The notes: generated by a model from the letters alone, not told the origin. A DNA stretch of 50,709 bases from JAWUWD01 sp034112085 (GCA_034112085.1 JAWUWD010000081.1:1-50709); one strand, 5' to 3'. Positions 25,385 to 34,324 are shown, numbered from the stretch's first letter. Program-made: numbers and translations.

Positions 25385-28300
25385 TTAGTCCATTGTGATT
25401 TCAAGTGCCAATCCACGCAATTCATGAACCAATACATTGAATGATTCTGGAATATTAGGCTTGTTCATATTATCACCTTTAACAATCGCTTCGTAAGCTT
25501 TTGCTCTACCAATCACATCATCCGACTTGATGGTAAGAATCTCCTGCAATACGTGCGCTGCTCCAAATGCCTCAAGTGCCCAAACTTCCATCTCACCGAA
25601 ACGCTGACCACCAAACTGGGCTTTACCACCCAATGGTTGTTGAGTAATCAATGAATATGGCCCGATAGACCTTGCGTGCATCTTGTCATCCACTAAGTGA
25701 CCTAGTTTCAACATGTAAGCAATACCTACTGTTACCGGCTGGTCAAATTTCTGTCCAGTCAATCCATCAAACAAATAAGTTCTACCGTACTCAGGAAGAT
25801 TAGCTTCTTTCAATTCAGCAGCCACTTGCTCCATAGTCGCTCCATCAAAAATTGGTGTAGCGTATGTTTTACCAAGTTCTTTACCAGCCCAAGCTAATAC
25901 AGTCTCATATATTTGACCAAGGTTCATCCTAGAAGGCACACCGAGTGGATTCAATACAATATCCATTGGAGTACCATCCTCTAAGAATGGCATATCTTCT
26001 TGTCTTACTATCTTAGCGACAACACCTTTGTTACCGTGACGACCAGCCATCTTATCACCAACTTTAAGCTTACGCTTCTTAGCAATATAAACTTTAGCCA
26101 ATTTCACGATACCTGCTGGAAGTTCATCTCCTACCTCAAGTGTAAAACGAGCTCTTTTAAATTCTCCAGAGATTTCGTTACGCTTGACGTAATAACTTTT
26201 CACCAAATCACCTATCAAATTATTGATGTCACTATTTGTTGTCCAGTTATCAAGAATCACATCAGAGATTAAGTTCACCTCCTGTGGTACGTTGTAATTA
26301 CTTTCGTCTCTATAAATATTCTTTTCAGGGAATAAATTCTCTTTGATATTCTTAGCAGAGAATTTAACGCCTTTGCTAATCAACTCATCACCAAATTTAT
26401 GTTTTACGGCTTGAGAAGTCTTCCCGCTTAAGATTTTAGCCATCTTATCGATCATTTGATCTCTAATGACAGTCAAATCTTTACCGTATTGCGTTTTCAA
26501 CGCTTCTACTTCTCTCTTAGATTTAGCCCTAAGCTCTTTATCTTTCTTAGGTCTAGAGAAGAGTTTAGTATCAATAACCACTCCTCTCAATGATGGAGAA
26601 GCTTTCAATGATGCATCTTTCACATCACCAGCTTTATCACCAAAGATCGCACGTAGCAGTTTCTCTTCAGGGGTTGGATCAGTTTCTCCTTTAGGTGTAA
26701 TCTTACCAATCAGGATATCTCCCTCTTTCACATCTGCGCCAGTCCTGATCACACCATGTTCGTCAAGATTCTTAACTGCCTCTTCACTTACATTTGGTAT
26801 CTCAGAAGTCAATTCTTCTTCTCCTCTCTTAGTATCTCTTACTTCTAGTTCATACTCATCAATGTGAATAGAAGTATATACATCATCCTTCACTACATTC
26901 TCAGAGATTACAATTGCATCCTCAAAGTTGTATCCTTGCCATGGCATGTAAGCCACGTGCAAGTTTCTTCCCAATGCTAACTCACCACCTTGAGTAGCAT
27001 ATCCTTCGCATAGGATTTGATCTTTAGTCACTTTCTCACCTTTCAACACGATAGGCTTCAAGTTCACACAAGTATCTTGATTGGTTCTTCTAAACTTAAT
27101 TAGATTATAAGTTCTATACTCATCGTCAAAATTGATCATCTGCTGATCCTCATTCAAATCGTATTTGATTACGATCTTAGTACCATCAACAAACTCGACT
27201 TCACCGTCTCCTTCTGCTATGATCAATGAACGAGAATCCCTCGCAATTCTATATTCAAGACCAGTACCTACGATAGGTGCTTGTGGTCTCAACAAAGGAA
27301 CTGCTTGACGCTGCATGTTGGATCCCATCAAAGCACGGTTGGCATCATCATGTTCCAAGAAAGGAATCATTGAAGCCGCAACCGATACAATTTGGTTAGG
27401 AGCAACATCCATATATCCAAGTTTTGTTGGCTCCACCACTGGGAAGTCACCCTCAAATCTTGCTTTTACTTTATCATTGATAAACTGACCATTATCTTTC
27501 AATGGTGCATTAGCTTGTGCAATGTTATGTGTATCTTCTTCTTCAGCAGTAAGATAGATGACTTCACCAGTCATATTAACCTTACCCTTTTCTACAGCTC
27601 TATAAGGTGTCTCAATGAATCCCATTGGATTCACTTTTGCGTGAACACATAATGAAGATATCAAACCAATGTTTGGACCTTCAGGAGTTTCAATAGTACA
27701 AAGACGGCCGTAGTGAGTGTAATGAACATCTCTCACCTCAAAACCTGCTCTTTCTCTCGAAAGACCACCAGGTCCTAGTGCAGACATTCTTCTCTTATGC
27801 GTAATCTCTGCCAATGGATTCGTTTGATCCATAAACTGAGATAATTGATTAGTTCCAAAGAAAGAGTTAATCACTGAAGACAAAGTCCTAGCATTGATCA
27901 AATCAACTGGCTTAAAGTCTTCATTATCTCTAACATTCATTCTCTCTTTGATCGTTCTTGCCATTCTTGCAAGACCAACTCCAAATTGAGAATACAACTG
28001 CTCGCCTACAGTTCTTACTCTTCTATTACTCAAGTGATCAATATCATCCACCACCGCTTTAGAGTTGATCAAACCGATCAGATACTTAACGATAAGGATA
28101 ATATCCTCAGTGGTCAATACTCTCTGCTCCATAGAAAGGTCTAGACCTAACTTACGGTTGATTCTGTATCTACCTACTTCTCCAAGATCGTATCTCTTAT
28201 CACTAAAGAATAAGTTATTGATTACATCTCTTGCAGTTTGCTCATCAGGAGCTTCTGTATTTCTTAATTGACGATAAATTTGTTCAACCGCCTCTTTCTC

Positions 28301-29263
28301 TGAGTTAGAATTATCTTTACCCAAAGTATTGAAGATGATTGTGAAATCTGTCACATTCACATCTTCTCTATGTAGAATAACTGATTTAGAACCAGAATCT
28401 ACTATGACATCTACATCTTCTTCAGTGATGATGTGATCTCTTTCTAATAGTACTTCGTTTCTATCAATAGATACTACTTCACCAGTGTCTTCATCAACGA
28501 AATCTTCCGTCCATGTTTTCAAGACTCTTGCAGCAAGTTTTCTACCGTTGGCTTTTTTCAACTTCGCCTTCGTAGCATCTAGTTCTTCAGATAATCCGAA
28601 TAAATCAAGAATATCTTTATCAGTTCCATAACCAATTGCTCTAAGAAGCGTGGTTACTGGGAATTTTTTCTTACGATCGATGTATGCATACATCACGTTG
28701 TTTACATCAGTAGCAAATTCTATCCAAGACCCTTTGAAAGGGATAATTCTTGCAGAATAAAGCTTTGTACCGTTGGTATGTTTACTTTGAGCAAAGAAAA
28801 CACCAGGAGATCTGTGTAACTGAGACACAATAACTCTTTCTGCTCCATTGATCACAAAAGAACCTTTGGCAGTCATGTAAGGGATATTCCCTAAAAATAC
28901 TTCTTGCTCAATGGTCTCAAAGTCTTCGTGATCCTCATCATTACAAGTTAATTTTAACTTTGCTTTTAAAGGAACATTATAGGTCAATCCTCTATCGATA
29001 CATTCATCGACAGAATATTTTGGAGGATCTACTAAGTAGTCGATAAACTCTAACACAAAATTATCTCTGGAATCCGAAATCGGAAAGTTCTCAGAGAAAA
29101 CTTTATATAACCCTTCTTGGGTACGCTTTTCAGCGGCTGTATCTAACTGAAAAAAGTCTTGAAATGACTTTAGTTGCACATCCAAAAAATCAGGATAGTC
29201 GATGACTTTCTTGATCGATGAGAAACTTATTCTTGAGGATTGGGTATTCTTTTTCTTAGCCAA
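25385..29263 (-). CDS. rpoB: DNA-directed RNA polymerase beta subunit
   Basis: Catalytic subunit of RNA polymerase, 1292 residues. The rifampicin-binding region (LSQFMDQTNPLAEITHKRRM then SALGPGGLSRERAG) has wild-type-like residues. Further landmarks are IETPEGPNIGLI, AYMPWQGYNFEDAIVISE, KMAGRHGNKGVVAKI and the C-terminal GGKAQFGGQRFGEMEVWAL. The start is TTG at 29263 (MAKKKNTQSS): the family N-terminus begins here, no ATG is available and an in-frame stop lies 15 bases upstream. A hairpin lies between rplL and this gene. Confidence 0.98.
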   Translation of the reverse strand: MAKKKNTQSSRISFSSIKKVIDYPDFLDVQLKSFQDFFQLDTAAEKRTQEGLYKVFSENFPISDSRDNFVLEFIDYLVDPPKYSVDECIDRGLTYNVPLKAKLKLTCNDEDHEDFETIEQEVFLGNIPYMTAKGSFVINGAERVIVSQLHRSPGVFFAQSKHTNGTKLYSARIIPFKGSWIEFATDVNNVMYAYIDRKKKFPVTTLLRAIGYGTDKDILDLFGLSEELDATKAKLKKANGRKLAARVLKTWTEDFVDEDTGEVVSIDRNEVLLERDHIITEEDVDVIVDSGSKSVILHREDVNVTDFTIIFNTLGKDNSNSEKEAVEQIYRQLRNTEAPDEQTARDVINNLFFSDKRYDLGEVGRYRINRKLGLDLSMEQRVLTTEDIILIVKYLIGLINSKAVVDDIDHLSNRRVRTVGEQLYSQFGVGLARMARTIKERMNVRDNEDFKPVDLINARTLSSVINSFFGTNQLSQFMDQTNPLAEITHKRRMSALGPGGLSRERAGFEVRDVHYTHYGRLCTIETPEGPNIGLISSLCVHAKVNPMGFIETPYRAVEKGKVNMTGEVIYLTAEEEDTHNIAQANAPLKDNGQFINDKVKARFEGDFPVVEPTKLGYMDVAPNQIVSVAASMIPFLEHDDANRALMGSNMQRQAVPLLRPQAPIVGTGLEYRIARDSRSLIIAEGDGEVEFVDGTKIVIKYDLNEDQQMINFDDEYRTYNLIKFRRTNQDTCVNLKPIVLKGEKVTKDQILCEGYATQGGELALGRNLHVAYMPWQGYNFEDAIVISENVVKDDVYTSIHIDEYELEVRDTKRGEEELTSEIPNVSEEAVKNLDEHGVIRTGADVKEGDILIGKITPKGETDPTPEEKLLRAIFGDKAGDVKDASLKASPSLRGVVIDTKLFSRPKKDKELRAKSKREVEALKTQYGKDLTVIRDQMIDKMAKILSGKTSQAVKHKFGDELISKGVKFSAKNIKENLFPEKNIYRDESNYNVPQEVNLISDVILDNWTTNSDINNLIGDLVKSYYVKRNEISGEFKRARFTLEVGDELPAGIVKLAKVYIAKKRKLKVGDKMAGRHGNKGVVAKIVRQEDMPFLEDGTPMDIVLNPLGVPSRMNLGQIYETVLAWAGKELGKTYATPIFDGATMEQVAAELKEANLPEYGRTYLFDGLTGQKFDQPVTVGIAYMLKLGHLVDDKMHARSIGPYSLITQQPLGGKAQFGGQRFGEMEVWALEAFGAAHVLQEILTIKSDDVIGRAKAYEAIVKGDNMNKPNIPESFNVLVHELRGLALEITMD

Positions 29264-29349
29264 GGCTTTATTTGTTTATTTCAAACGATGTAAACAAACC
29301 GAATATCGGTCAATGGTAATGGTAATTGCTGAAAAACAGCAGAAACAGG

Positions 29350-29376
29350 AAAAGACCCCGGTTTTCACCAGGGCCT
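29350..29376 (-). terminator. Attenuator-like hairpin between rplL and rpoB
   Basis: On the minus strand AGGCCCTGGT and ACCGGGGTCT form a 10-base-pair stem with two wobble pairs and a GAAA tetraloop, followed by only three further T residues. It begins about 37 bases after the rplL stop. Its position matches the partial terminator known between rplL and rpoB in E. coli, which lets ribosomal protein mRNA exceed rpoBC mRNA. The short T-run fits partial rather than full termination. Confidence 0.75.
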
Positions 29377-29413
29377 AATATTCCTATTAGATAAGCTTAA
29401 TAGCTGTTGACAA

Positions 29414-29791
29414 TTATTTCAACTCAACTTCAGCTCCAGCTTCTTCAAGTTGTTTCTTGAGTCCTTCTGCTTCCGCTTTATCAACTCCTTCTTTCACTGC
29501 TTTAGGAGCGCTATCTACTACTTCTTTTGCCTCTTTAAGACCTAGTCCAGTCAATTCTTTAACCAACTTCACTACCGCCAATTTAGCGCCACCAGCTGCT
29601 TTAAGAATTACATCAAACTCAGTTTGTTCTTCAGCTTCACCTTCTGCACCACCACCAGCAGGTCCTGCTACTGCAACTGCTGCTGCAGCGGGTTCGATTC
29701 CGTGCTCATCTTTAAGGATTTCAGCTAATTCGTTAACTTCTTTCACTGTTAAGTTTACCAACTGGTCAGCGAATGCTTTTAAATCTGCCAT
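29414..29791 (-). CDS. rplL: 50S ribosomal protein L7/L12
   Basis: Stalk protein that recruits translational GTPases. It has 125 residues: an N-terminal dimerisation domain (VNLTVKEVNELAEILKDEHG), an Ala/Gly-rich hinge at about 34-52 and a C-terminal domain (EFDVILKAAGGAKLAVVKLV, then GLGLKEAKEVVDSAPKAVKE). It follows rplJ by 37 bases. Confidence 0.99.
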   Translation of the reverse strand: MADLKAFADQLVNLTVKEVNELAEILKDEHGIEPAAAAVAVAGPAGGGAEGEAEEQTEFDVILKAAGGAKLAVVKLVKELTGLGLKEAKEVVDSAPKAVKEGVDKAEAEGLKKQLEEAGAEVELK

Positions 29792-29828
29792 TATTTCTAC
29801 TTTTAAAATTTGTTACTTATTTAATAAA

Positions 29829-30356
29829 TTAATTTTCTCTTTCGGATAAAGTCTTCACCAAGCCAGCCAATGTTGCTTTTCCACTCTGAAGAGCAGAAAC
29901 CACATTTTTCGCTGGAGATTGTAACAATCCGATAACTTCGCCAATAAGCTCATTTTTAGACTTAAGCTCACTAAGCATTTTAACATTCTCGTCTCCGAAA
30001 TAAAAATCAGAATCGATAGATGCCACTTTTAATAAAGGTTTTTCTCCTTTTTTTCTATAGTCTTTGATCACCTTAGCAGGCATATTCGCATTCTCTTCCC
30101 CCGCGAACATAACTCCTGAAAAGCCTTTCAATGCTCCAAATACTTCTGTGTAATCTGTATCCATTTTCTCTAAAGCCTTCTGAATCAAGGAATTTTTGTA
30201 CACTTTGTACTCAACTCCTTTGTCGAAACAAAGTGCTCTAAAAGCATTGATCTCAGCAACTGTAAGCCCTGAAGCGTCTGTTACGTAAAAATTAGGCTTA
30301 TTGCTTAATCTTTCACTCAACTCTTCTATTACCTGGTTCTTTTCTTGTCTAGTCAT
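29829..30356 (-). CDS. rplJ: 50S ribosomal protein L10
   Basis: Base of the ribosomal stalk, binding L7/L12 dimers. It has 175 residues, with NFYVTDASGLTVAEINAFRA near the N-terminus and a C-terminal helical tail ending TLAGLVKTLSEREN. It starts 3 bases after the rplA stop, so the long rplJ leader that L10 binds in E. coli has no room here. Confidence 0.98.
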   Translation of the reverse strand: MTRQEKNQVIEELSERLSNKPNFYVTDASGLTVAEINAFRALCFDKGVEYKVYKNSLIQKALEKMDTDYTEVFGALKGFSGVMFAGEENANMPAKVIKDYRKKGEKPLLKVASIDSDFYFGDENVKMLSELKSKNELIGEVIGLLQSPAKNVVSALQSGKATLAGLVKTLSEREN

Positions 30357-30359
30357 CTC

Positions 30360-31058
30360 TTATAATCCTGAAATTGAACTTGTGTCAATAGTAATTGAAG
30401 GACTCATTGTGCTAGACATATTGATACTTTTAATATAAGTACCTTTAGCTGAAGCTGGCTTCAATTTTGCGATCATCTGGATTACTTCATCCGCATTTTC
30501 TTTGATCTTCTCTGGTGAGAAAGATGCTTTTCCAATACTTGCATGAATAATACCATACTTATCTACTTTGAAGTCTATCTTACCAGACTTGATATCAGTC
30601 ACAGCTTTCCCTACTTGTAAGGTCACTGTACCCGATTTAGGGTTTGGCATCAATCCTCTTGGCCCTAATACACGACCCAATCTACCCACTTTAGCCATTA
30701 CTGTTGGCATAGTGATGATTACATCTATATCGGTCCATCCACCTTCGATCTTGGTGATAAACTCATCAAGACCTACGTAGTCAGCACCAGCATCTTTTGC
30801 TTCCTGCTCTTTATCAGGAGTACAAAGTACCAATACTTTCACATCTTTACCTGTACCGTGAGGTAAGGTAACTACACCTCTTACCATTTGATCAGCTTTC
30901 TTAGGATCAACACCTAATCTCACGTCAATATCTACGGAAGCATCAAATTTGGCAAAGGTAATTTCCTTTACTAGTGCAGAAGCATCATCCAACGAGTATT
31001 CTTTCGTTGCATCTACTTTTTCGCTAGCAGCTTTTTGATTTTTAGTTAATTTTCCCAT
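30360..31058 (-). CDS. rplA: 50S ribosomal protein L1
   Basis: Stalk protein of the E-site side and, in many bacteria, a repressor of its own rplK-rplA mRNA. It has 232 residues with VDIDVRLGVDPKKADQMVRG, RVLGPRGLMPNPKSGTVT and GKIDFKVDKYGIIHASIGK. It is 11 bases after rplK. Confidence 0.99.
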   Translation of the reverse strand: MGKLTKNQKAASEKVDATKEYSLDDASALVKEITFAKFDASVDIDVRLGVDPKKADQMVRGVVTLPHGTGKDVKVLVLCTPDKEQEAKDAGADYVGLDEFITKIEGGWTDIDVIITMPTVMAKVGRLGRVLGPRGLMPNPKSGTVTLQVGKAVTDIKSGKIDFKVDKYGIIHASIGKASFSPEKIKENADEVIQMIAKLKPASAKGTYIKSINMSSTMSPSITIDTSSISGL

Positions 31059-31069
31059 TTCTATTTCGA

Positions 31070-31513
31070 TTAGTTATCCCAAGGAGCTGCTCCAGAAACT
31101 GTTACTCCCATACTTCTTGCTGTACCAGCTACCATTTTCATTGCAGATTCAATTTTGAATGCATTGAGGTCAGGCATCTTTGTTTCAGCAATCGTCTTCA
31201 CTTGATCCCAAGTGATAGAAGCTACTTTATTTCTGTTAGGCTCAGATGATCCTTTTTTCTTCTTCGCTGCTTCTAGTATCAATACTGGAGCAGGAGGAGT
31301 TTTAATTACAAAATCAAACGATTTGTCCGCATATATTGTTACCAATACTGGCAGCAATTGACCTGGTTTATCTTGAGTTCTAGCATTGAACTGCTTACAG
31401 AACTCCATGATATTAAGGCCCTTACTACCTAATGCAGGTCCAACCGGTGGAGATGGGTTTGCAGCACCTCCCCTGATTTGTAACTTCAGGTATCCACTTA
31501 TTTCCTTAGCCAT
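31070..31513 (-). CDS. rplK: 50S ribosomal protein L11
   Basis: GTPase-centre protein involved in stringent-response sensing. It has 147 residues, with YLKLQIRGGAANPSPPVGPA, LGSKGLNIMEFCKQFNART and the C-terminal GTARSMGVTVSG. It is 4 bases after nusG. Confidence 0.99.
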   Translation of the reverse strand: MAKEISGYLKLQIRGGAANPSPPVGPALGSKGLNIMEFCKQFNARTQDKPGQLLPVLVTIYADKSFDFVIKTPPAPVLILEAAKKKKGSSEPNRNKVASITWDQVKTIAETKMPDLNAFKIESAMKMVAGTARSMGVTVSGAAPWDN

Positions 31514-31517
31514 TTTC

Positions 31518-32075
31518 TTAATCTGTTTTTTCTACTTGCATATAATTCAATTCGACAGGAGTATTCCTTCCGAATATTTTCACCATGACGTTGAGTTTCT
31601 TACGCTCTTCGAACACTTCTTCGACAGCTCCAGTAAATCCACTGAATGGACCATCCATCACTTTCACACTTTCGCCAATTATATAAGGCGTGTCAAGTTT
31701 TTGCTCAAACTCATCAGCCTCATCAACTTTCCCTAAGATACGATTGATCTCAGACTGTCTTAATGGAACAGGTTCTTTGGAAGCTCCAGCAGTATTATTG
31801 CCGAGAAAACCTATTACCCCTGGAATACTTGTAACTGTGTGATTCGCTTCACCATGTGTTAAGTCGGCAGAAACAAGCACATAACCAGGAAAGAAGTTTC
31901 TCTCTCGGACACGTTTTTTACCATTTCTCATTTCATAAACCTTCTCAGAAGGAATTAAGATTTGAGGAATGAAATCCTGCAGGTTTTCGCGCTCGACTTC
32001 GTTTTCAAGATATAACTTTATCTTTTTCTCTTGGCCACTCACAACCCTTACGACATACCACTTTAGTTCGCTCAT
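31518..32075 (-). CDS. nusG: Transcription elongation/antitermination factor NusG
   Basis: Universal elongation factor linking RNA polymerase to Rho or ribosomes. It has 185 residues: an NGN domain (KWYVVRVVSGQEKKIKLYLE, RNFFPGYVLV, IPGVIGFLG) and a C-terminal KOW domain (GESVKVMDGPFSGFTGAVEE). It is 18 bases after secE. Confidence 0.99.
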   Translation of the reverse strand: MSELKWYVVRVVSGQEKKIKLYLENEVERENLQDFIPQILIPSEKVYEMRNGKKRVRERNFFPGYVLVSADLTHGEANHTVTSIPGVIGFLGNNTAGASKEPVPLRQSEINRILGKVDEADEFEQKLDTPYIIGESVKVMDGPFSGFTGAVEEVFEERKKLNVMVKIFGRNTPVELNYMQVEKTD

Positions 32076-32093
32076 CAGTATTCCGTATTACTC

Positions 32094-32285
32094 TTAAAAT
32101 TGTTTATAGAACCACTCCATAGTGGTTTCAAATACATAATCAAATGCACCTATCATCAATGCGAAAATCATAGAAGCAATCAATACCAAAATTGAACTAC
32201 TCTGCAATTGCGAATACTTAGGCCATGTGACCTTGTTCTTCATTTCGTCAATGGATTCAACTATAAATGTTTTTAACTTTTGCAT
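32094..32285 (-). CDS. secE: Preprotein translocase subunit SecE
   Basis: Essential clamp subunit of the SecYEG channel. It is a 63-residue single-helix form with an amphipathic N-terminus (ESIDEMKNKVTWPKYSQLQS), which is the conserved SecE signature, then a membrane helix at about 30-50. It is the first protein gene after tRNA-Trp and shares that gene's promoter. Confidence 0.97.
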   Translation of the reverse strand: MQKLKTFIVESIDEMKNKVTWPKYSQLQSSSILVLIASMIFALMIGAFDYVFETTMEWFYKQF

Positions 32286-32310
32286 AATTCTTAATTATGT
32301 ATTTCTATTG

Positions 32311-32383
32311 CACGGGTGGAGAGGCTCGAACTCCCAACCAATGGTTTTGGAGACCACTACTCTACCAATTGAGCTACACCCGT
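32311..32383 (-). tRNA. tRNA-Trp (anticodon CCA)
   Basis: A 73-base tRNA: acceptor ACGGGTG/CACCCGT, discriminator G, D arm GCTC-AATTGGTA-GAGT, anticodon stem GTGGT/ACCAT with loop CTCCAAA (anticodon CCA), and T loop GTTCGAGCC. It lies between tuf and secE, the same place as in many bacteria, and is the first gene of the secE-nusG-rpl-rpo unit. Confidence 0.97.
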
Positions 32384-32409
32384 GTGTCTTGCTCCAAATT
32401 TTCGGACTG

Positions 32410-32440
32410 CAAAGATACATGAATGAATTTATAAAACAAA
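32410..32440 (-). promoter_or_regulatory. Promoter of tRNA-Trp-secE-nusG-rplKAJL-rpoBC
   Basis: On the minus strand TTTG (32440-32437), a 19-base spacer and TATCTTTG (32417-32410) match the Bacteroidota consensus. The start region CAGTCCGAAAATTT almost repeats that of the rpsL promoter. The TTTG is the first four bases after the stem of the tuf terminator, so the two signals overlap. Confidence 0.8.
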
Positions 32441-32467
32441 AGCGTTTCCGAAAAATCCGAAAACGCT
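32433..32467 (-). terminator. Intrinsic terminator after tuf
   Basis: On the minus strand AGCGTTTTCGGA and TTCGGAAACGCT form a 12-base-pair stem with two wobbles and a 3-base loop, followed by TTTGTTTT. It starts 19 bases after the tuf stop and closes the tRNA-tuf unit. Confidence 0.88.
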
Positions 32468-32486
32468 CCTATTGAATTAGATTATC

Positions 32487-33674
32487 TTATTCTAAGATCT
32501 CAGTAACTTGACCAGACCCTACAGTTCTACCACCTTCTCTGATCGCAAATCTAAGTCCTTTTTCCATAGCGATACTGTTGATCAAATTAACTTCGATCGT
32601 AACATTATCTCCAGGCATTACCATTTCTACTCCTTCAGGAAGCATGATCTCACCAGTTACATCTGTAGTTCTTACATAGAACTGTGGACGATACTTGTTA
32701 AAGAATGGAGTGTGACGTCCACCTTCTTCTTTCGATAATACATATATCTCAGCTTTGAATTTAGCGTGAGGAGTTACAGAACCAGGCTTCACAATAACCA
32801 TTCCTCTCTTGATACTCTCTTTCTCAATACCTCTTAACAAGATACCAACGTTATCACCAGCTTCACCTCTGTCTAATATTTTTCTAAACATCTCAACTCC
32901 AGTCACTGTAGACTTTAAGTTTTCAGCTCCCATACCCAAGATATCAACTGAATCTCCTGTGTTAGCAACACCTCTTTCGATTCTACCAGTTGCAACAGTA
33001 CCTCTACCAGTAATAGAGAATACATCTTCAACAGGCATCAAGAAGTCTTTATCAATATCTCTTTCAGGAAGTGGAATGAATGTGTCAACAGCTTCCATCA
33101 ATTCTTCTACTTTAGCAACCCACTCAGGCTCGCCATTCAATGCACCAAGTGCAGAACCAGCAATTACTGGAATATCATCACCTGGGAAATCGTAAGCAGA
33201 AAGTAATTCTCTGATTTCCATTTCAACAAGCTCTAACAATTCTTCATCATCAACTAAATCTACTTTGTTCATGAATACAACCAAAGCAGGAACACCTACT
33301 TGACGAGAAAGCAAGATGTGCTCTCTAGTTTGAGGCATTGGCCCATCAGTAGCAGCAACAACGATGATAGCACCGTCCATTTGCGCAGCTCCAGTTACCA
33401 TGTTCTTTACGTAATCCGCGTGACCCGGACAATCTACGTGTGCATAGTGTCTATTTGCAGTTGAGTACTCAATGTGTGAAGTATTGATAGTAATACCTCT
33501 TTCTTTTTCTTCTGGTGCATTATCGATTGAAGAAAAGTCTTTCACTTCTGCCAGACCTTTGCTTGCCAATACGCTTGATATTGCAGCTGTTAATGTTGTT
33601 TTACCGTGATCAACGTGACCAATAGTCCCGATGTTAACGTGTGGTTTCGAACGGTCAAAGTTTTCCTTAGCCAT
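32487..33674 (-). CDS. tuf: Translation elongation factor Tu
   Basis: GTPase that delivers aminoacyl-tRNA to the ribosome. It has 395 residues, with GHVDHGKTT (19-27), DCPGHADYVKNM, NKVDLVDDEEL and the C-terminal RFAIREGGRTVGSGQVTEIL. It lies 63 bases after tRNA-Thr without a promoter of its own, so it is transcribed with the three upstream tRNAs, much like tufB of E. coli. It is the only tuf gene in the window. Confidence 0.99.
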   Translation of the reverse strand: MAKENFDRSKPHVNIGTIGHVDHGKTTLTAAISSVLASKGLAEVKDFSSIDNAPEEKERGITINTSHIEYSTANRHYAHVDCPGHADYVKNMVTGAAQMDGAIIVVAATDGPMPQTREHILLSRQVGVPALVVFMNKVDLVDDEELLELVEMEIRELLSAYDFPGDDIPVIAGSALGALNGEPEWVAKVEELMEAVDTFIPLPERDIDKDFLMPVEDVFSITGRGTVATGRIERGVANTGDSVDILGMGAENLKSTVTGVEMFRKILDRGEAGDNVGILLRGIEKESIKRGMVIVKPGSVTPHAKFKAEIYVLSKEEGGRHTPFFNKYRPQFYVRTTDVTGEIMLPEGVEMVMPGDNVTIEVNLINSIAMEKGLRFAIREGGRTVGSGQVTEILE

Positions 33675-33737
33675 ATTTGAAAATCCCGAGTTTAGTTAAA
33701 ATTTATTTCTATTATTAATTATATCCACGAATAAATG

Positions 33738-33809
<72 letters not shown>

Positions 33810-33861
33810 TTTGGGTTCTCCTTATCAGAGACTCTCTTTGTTTAGCCTTAAGCTAAAAATG

Positions 33862-33934
33862 AGCGGGAGACGAGGTTCGAACTCGCGACCTACAGCTTGG
33901 AAGGCTGTCGCTCTACCAGCTGAGCTACTCCCGC
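33862..33934 (-). tRNA. tRNA-Gly (anticodon TCC)
   Basis: A 73-base tRNA: acceptor GCGGGAG/CTCCCGC, discriminator T, D arm GCTC-AGCTGGTA-GAGC, anticodon stem ACAGC/GCTGT with loop CTTCCAA (anticodon TCC), T arm GCGAG-TTCGAAC-CTCGT. Second tRNA of the tRNA-tuf unit. Confidence 0.97.
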
Positions 33935-34025
33935 TTATTCACCGCAACTTCAGCAAATGTGAACTCGTCACACGACACTTTAGTATAGTGATGCACATCT
34001 TTGCCAAGGCTCGGATGTACTGGTG

Positions 34026-34106
34026 TGGGGGGAGTAGGATTCGAACCTACGAAGTCGAAACAACGGATTTACAGTCCGTCCCAGTTGGCCGCTTTGGTAT
34101 CCCCCC
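34026..34106 (-). tRNA. tRNA-Tyr (anticodon GTA)
   Basis: An 81-base class II tRNA: acceptor GGGGGGA/TCCCCCC, discriminator A, anticodon stem ACGGA/TCCGT with loop CTGTAAA (anticodon GTA), a variable arm of tyrosine type and T arm TAGG-TTCGAAT-CCTA. First gene of the tRNA-tuf unit. Confidence 0.97.
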
Positions 34107-34180
34107 TCTGGTAAACAATATTTAAATGAACTTCCTATAAAAACTTAAGGAACTGAATCCCCTTGCGTTTTAAGGAAGTG

Positions 34181-34211
34181 CAAAATTAATTGGTTTTTTA
34201 GATTCCTCAAA
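34181..34211 (-). promoter_or_regulatory. Promoter of the tRNA-Tyr-Gly-Thr-tuf unit
   Basis: On the minus strand TTTG (34211-34208), a 19-base spacer and TAATTTTG (34188-34181) match the Bacteroidota consensus. The leader before tRNA-Tyr is about 70 bases and holds no recognised structure. Confidence 0.78.
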
Positions 34212-34316
34212 CTTTTACGAAAAAAAAGCTGTCTTTTTTTCATCGTGACAGAAGTCGTCTTACAAAATCGCTGTTATATCCCTACAAATAGATTTTATTG
34301 GTTGAGAATATTGTAT

Positions 34317-34324
34317 TATCTTTG
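34317..34324 (+). promoter_or_regulatory. Possible -7 element of the biotinyl carrier protein gene
   Basis: TATCTTTG matches TAnnTTTG, 18 bases upstream of the ATG at 34343. A TTG lies upstream but only 16 bases away, shorter than usual. A purine-rich AGGATAAG sits just before the start codon. Confidence 0.45.

Noticed and set aside
27760..27900. Possible rifampicin-resistance changes in RpoB
   Set aside because: The residues known to confer resistance (the Asp, His and Ser of the FMDQ, THKR and SALG blocks) are wild-type-like.
24395..29849. Several long plus-strand open frames opposite rpoC, rpoB and rplL
   Set aside because: They mirror strongly conserved minus-strand genes, are rich in Ser/Leu as expected for antisense frames, and show no domains.
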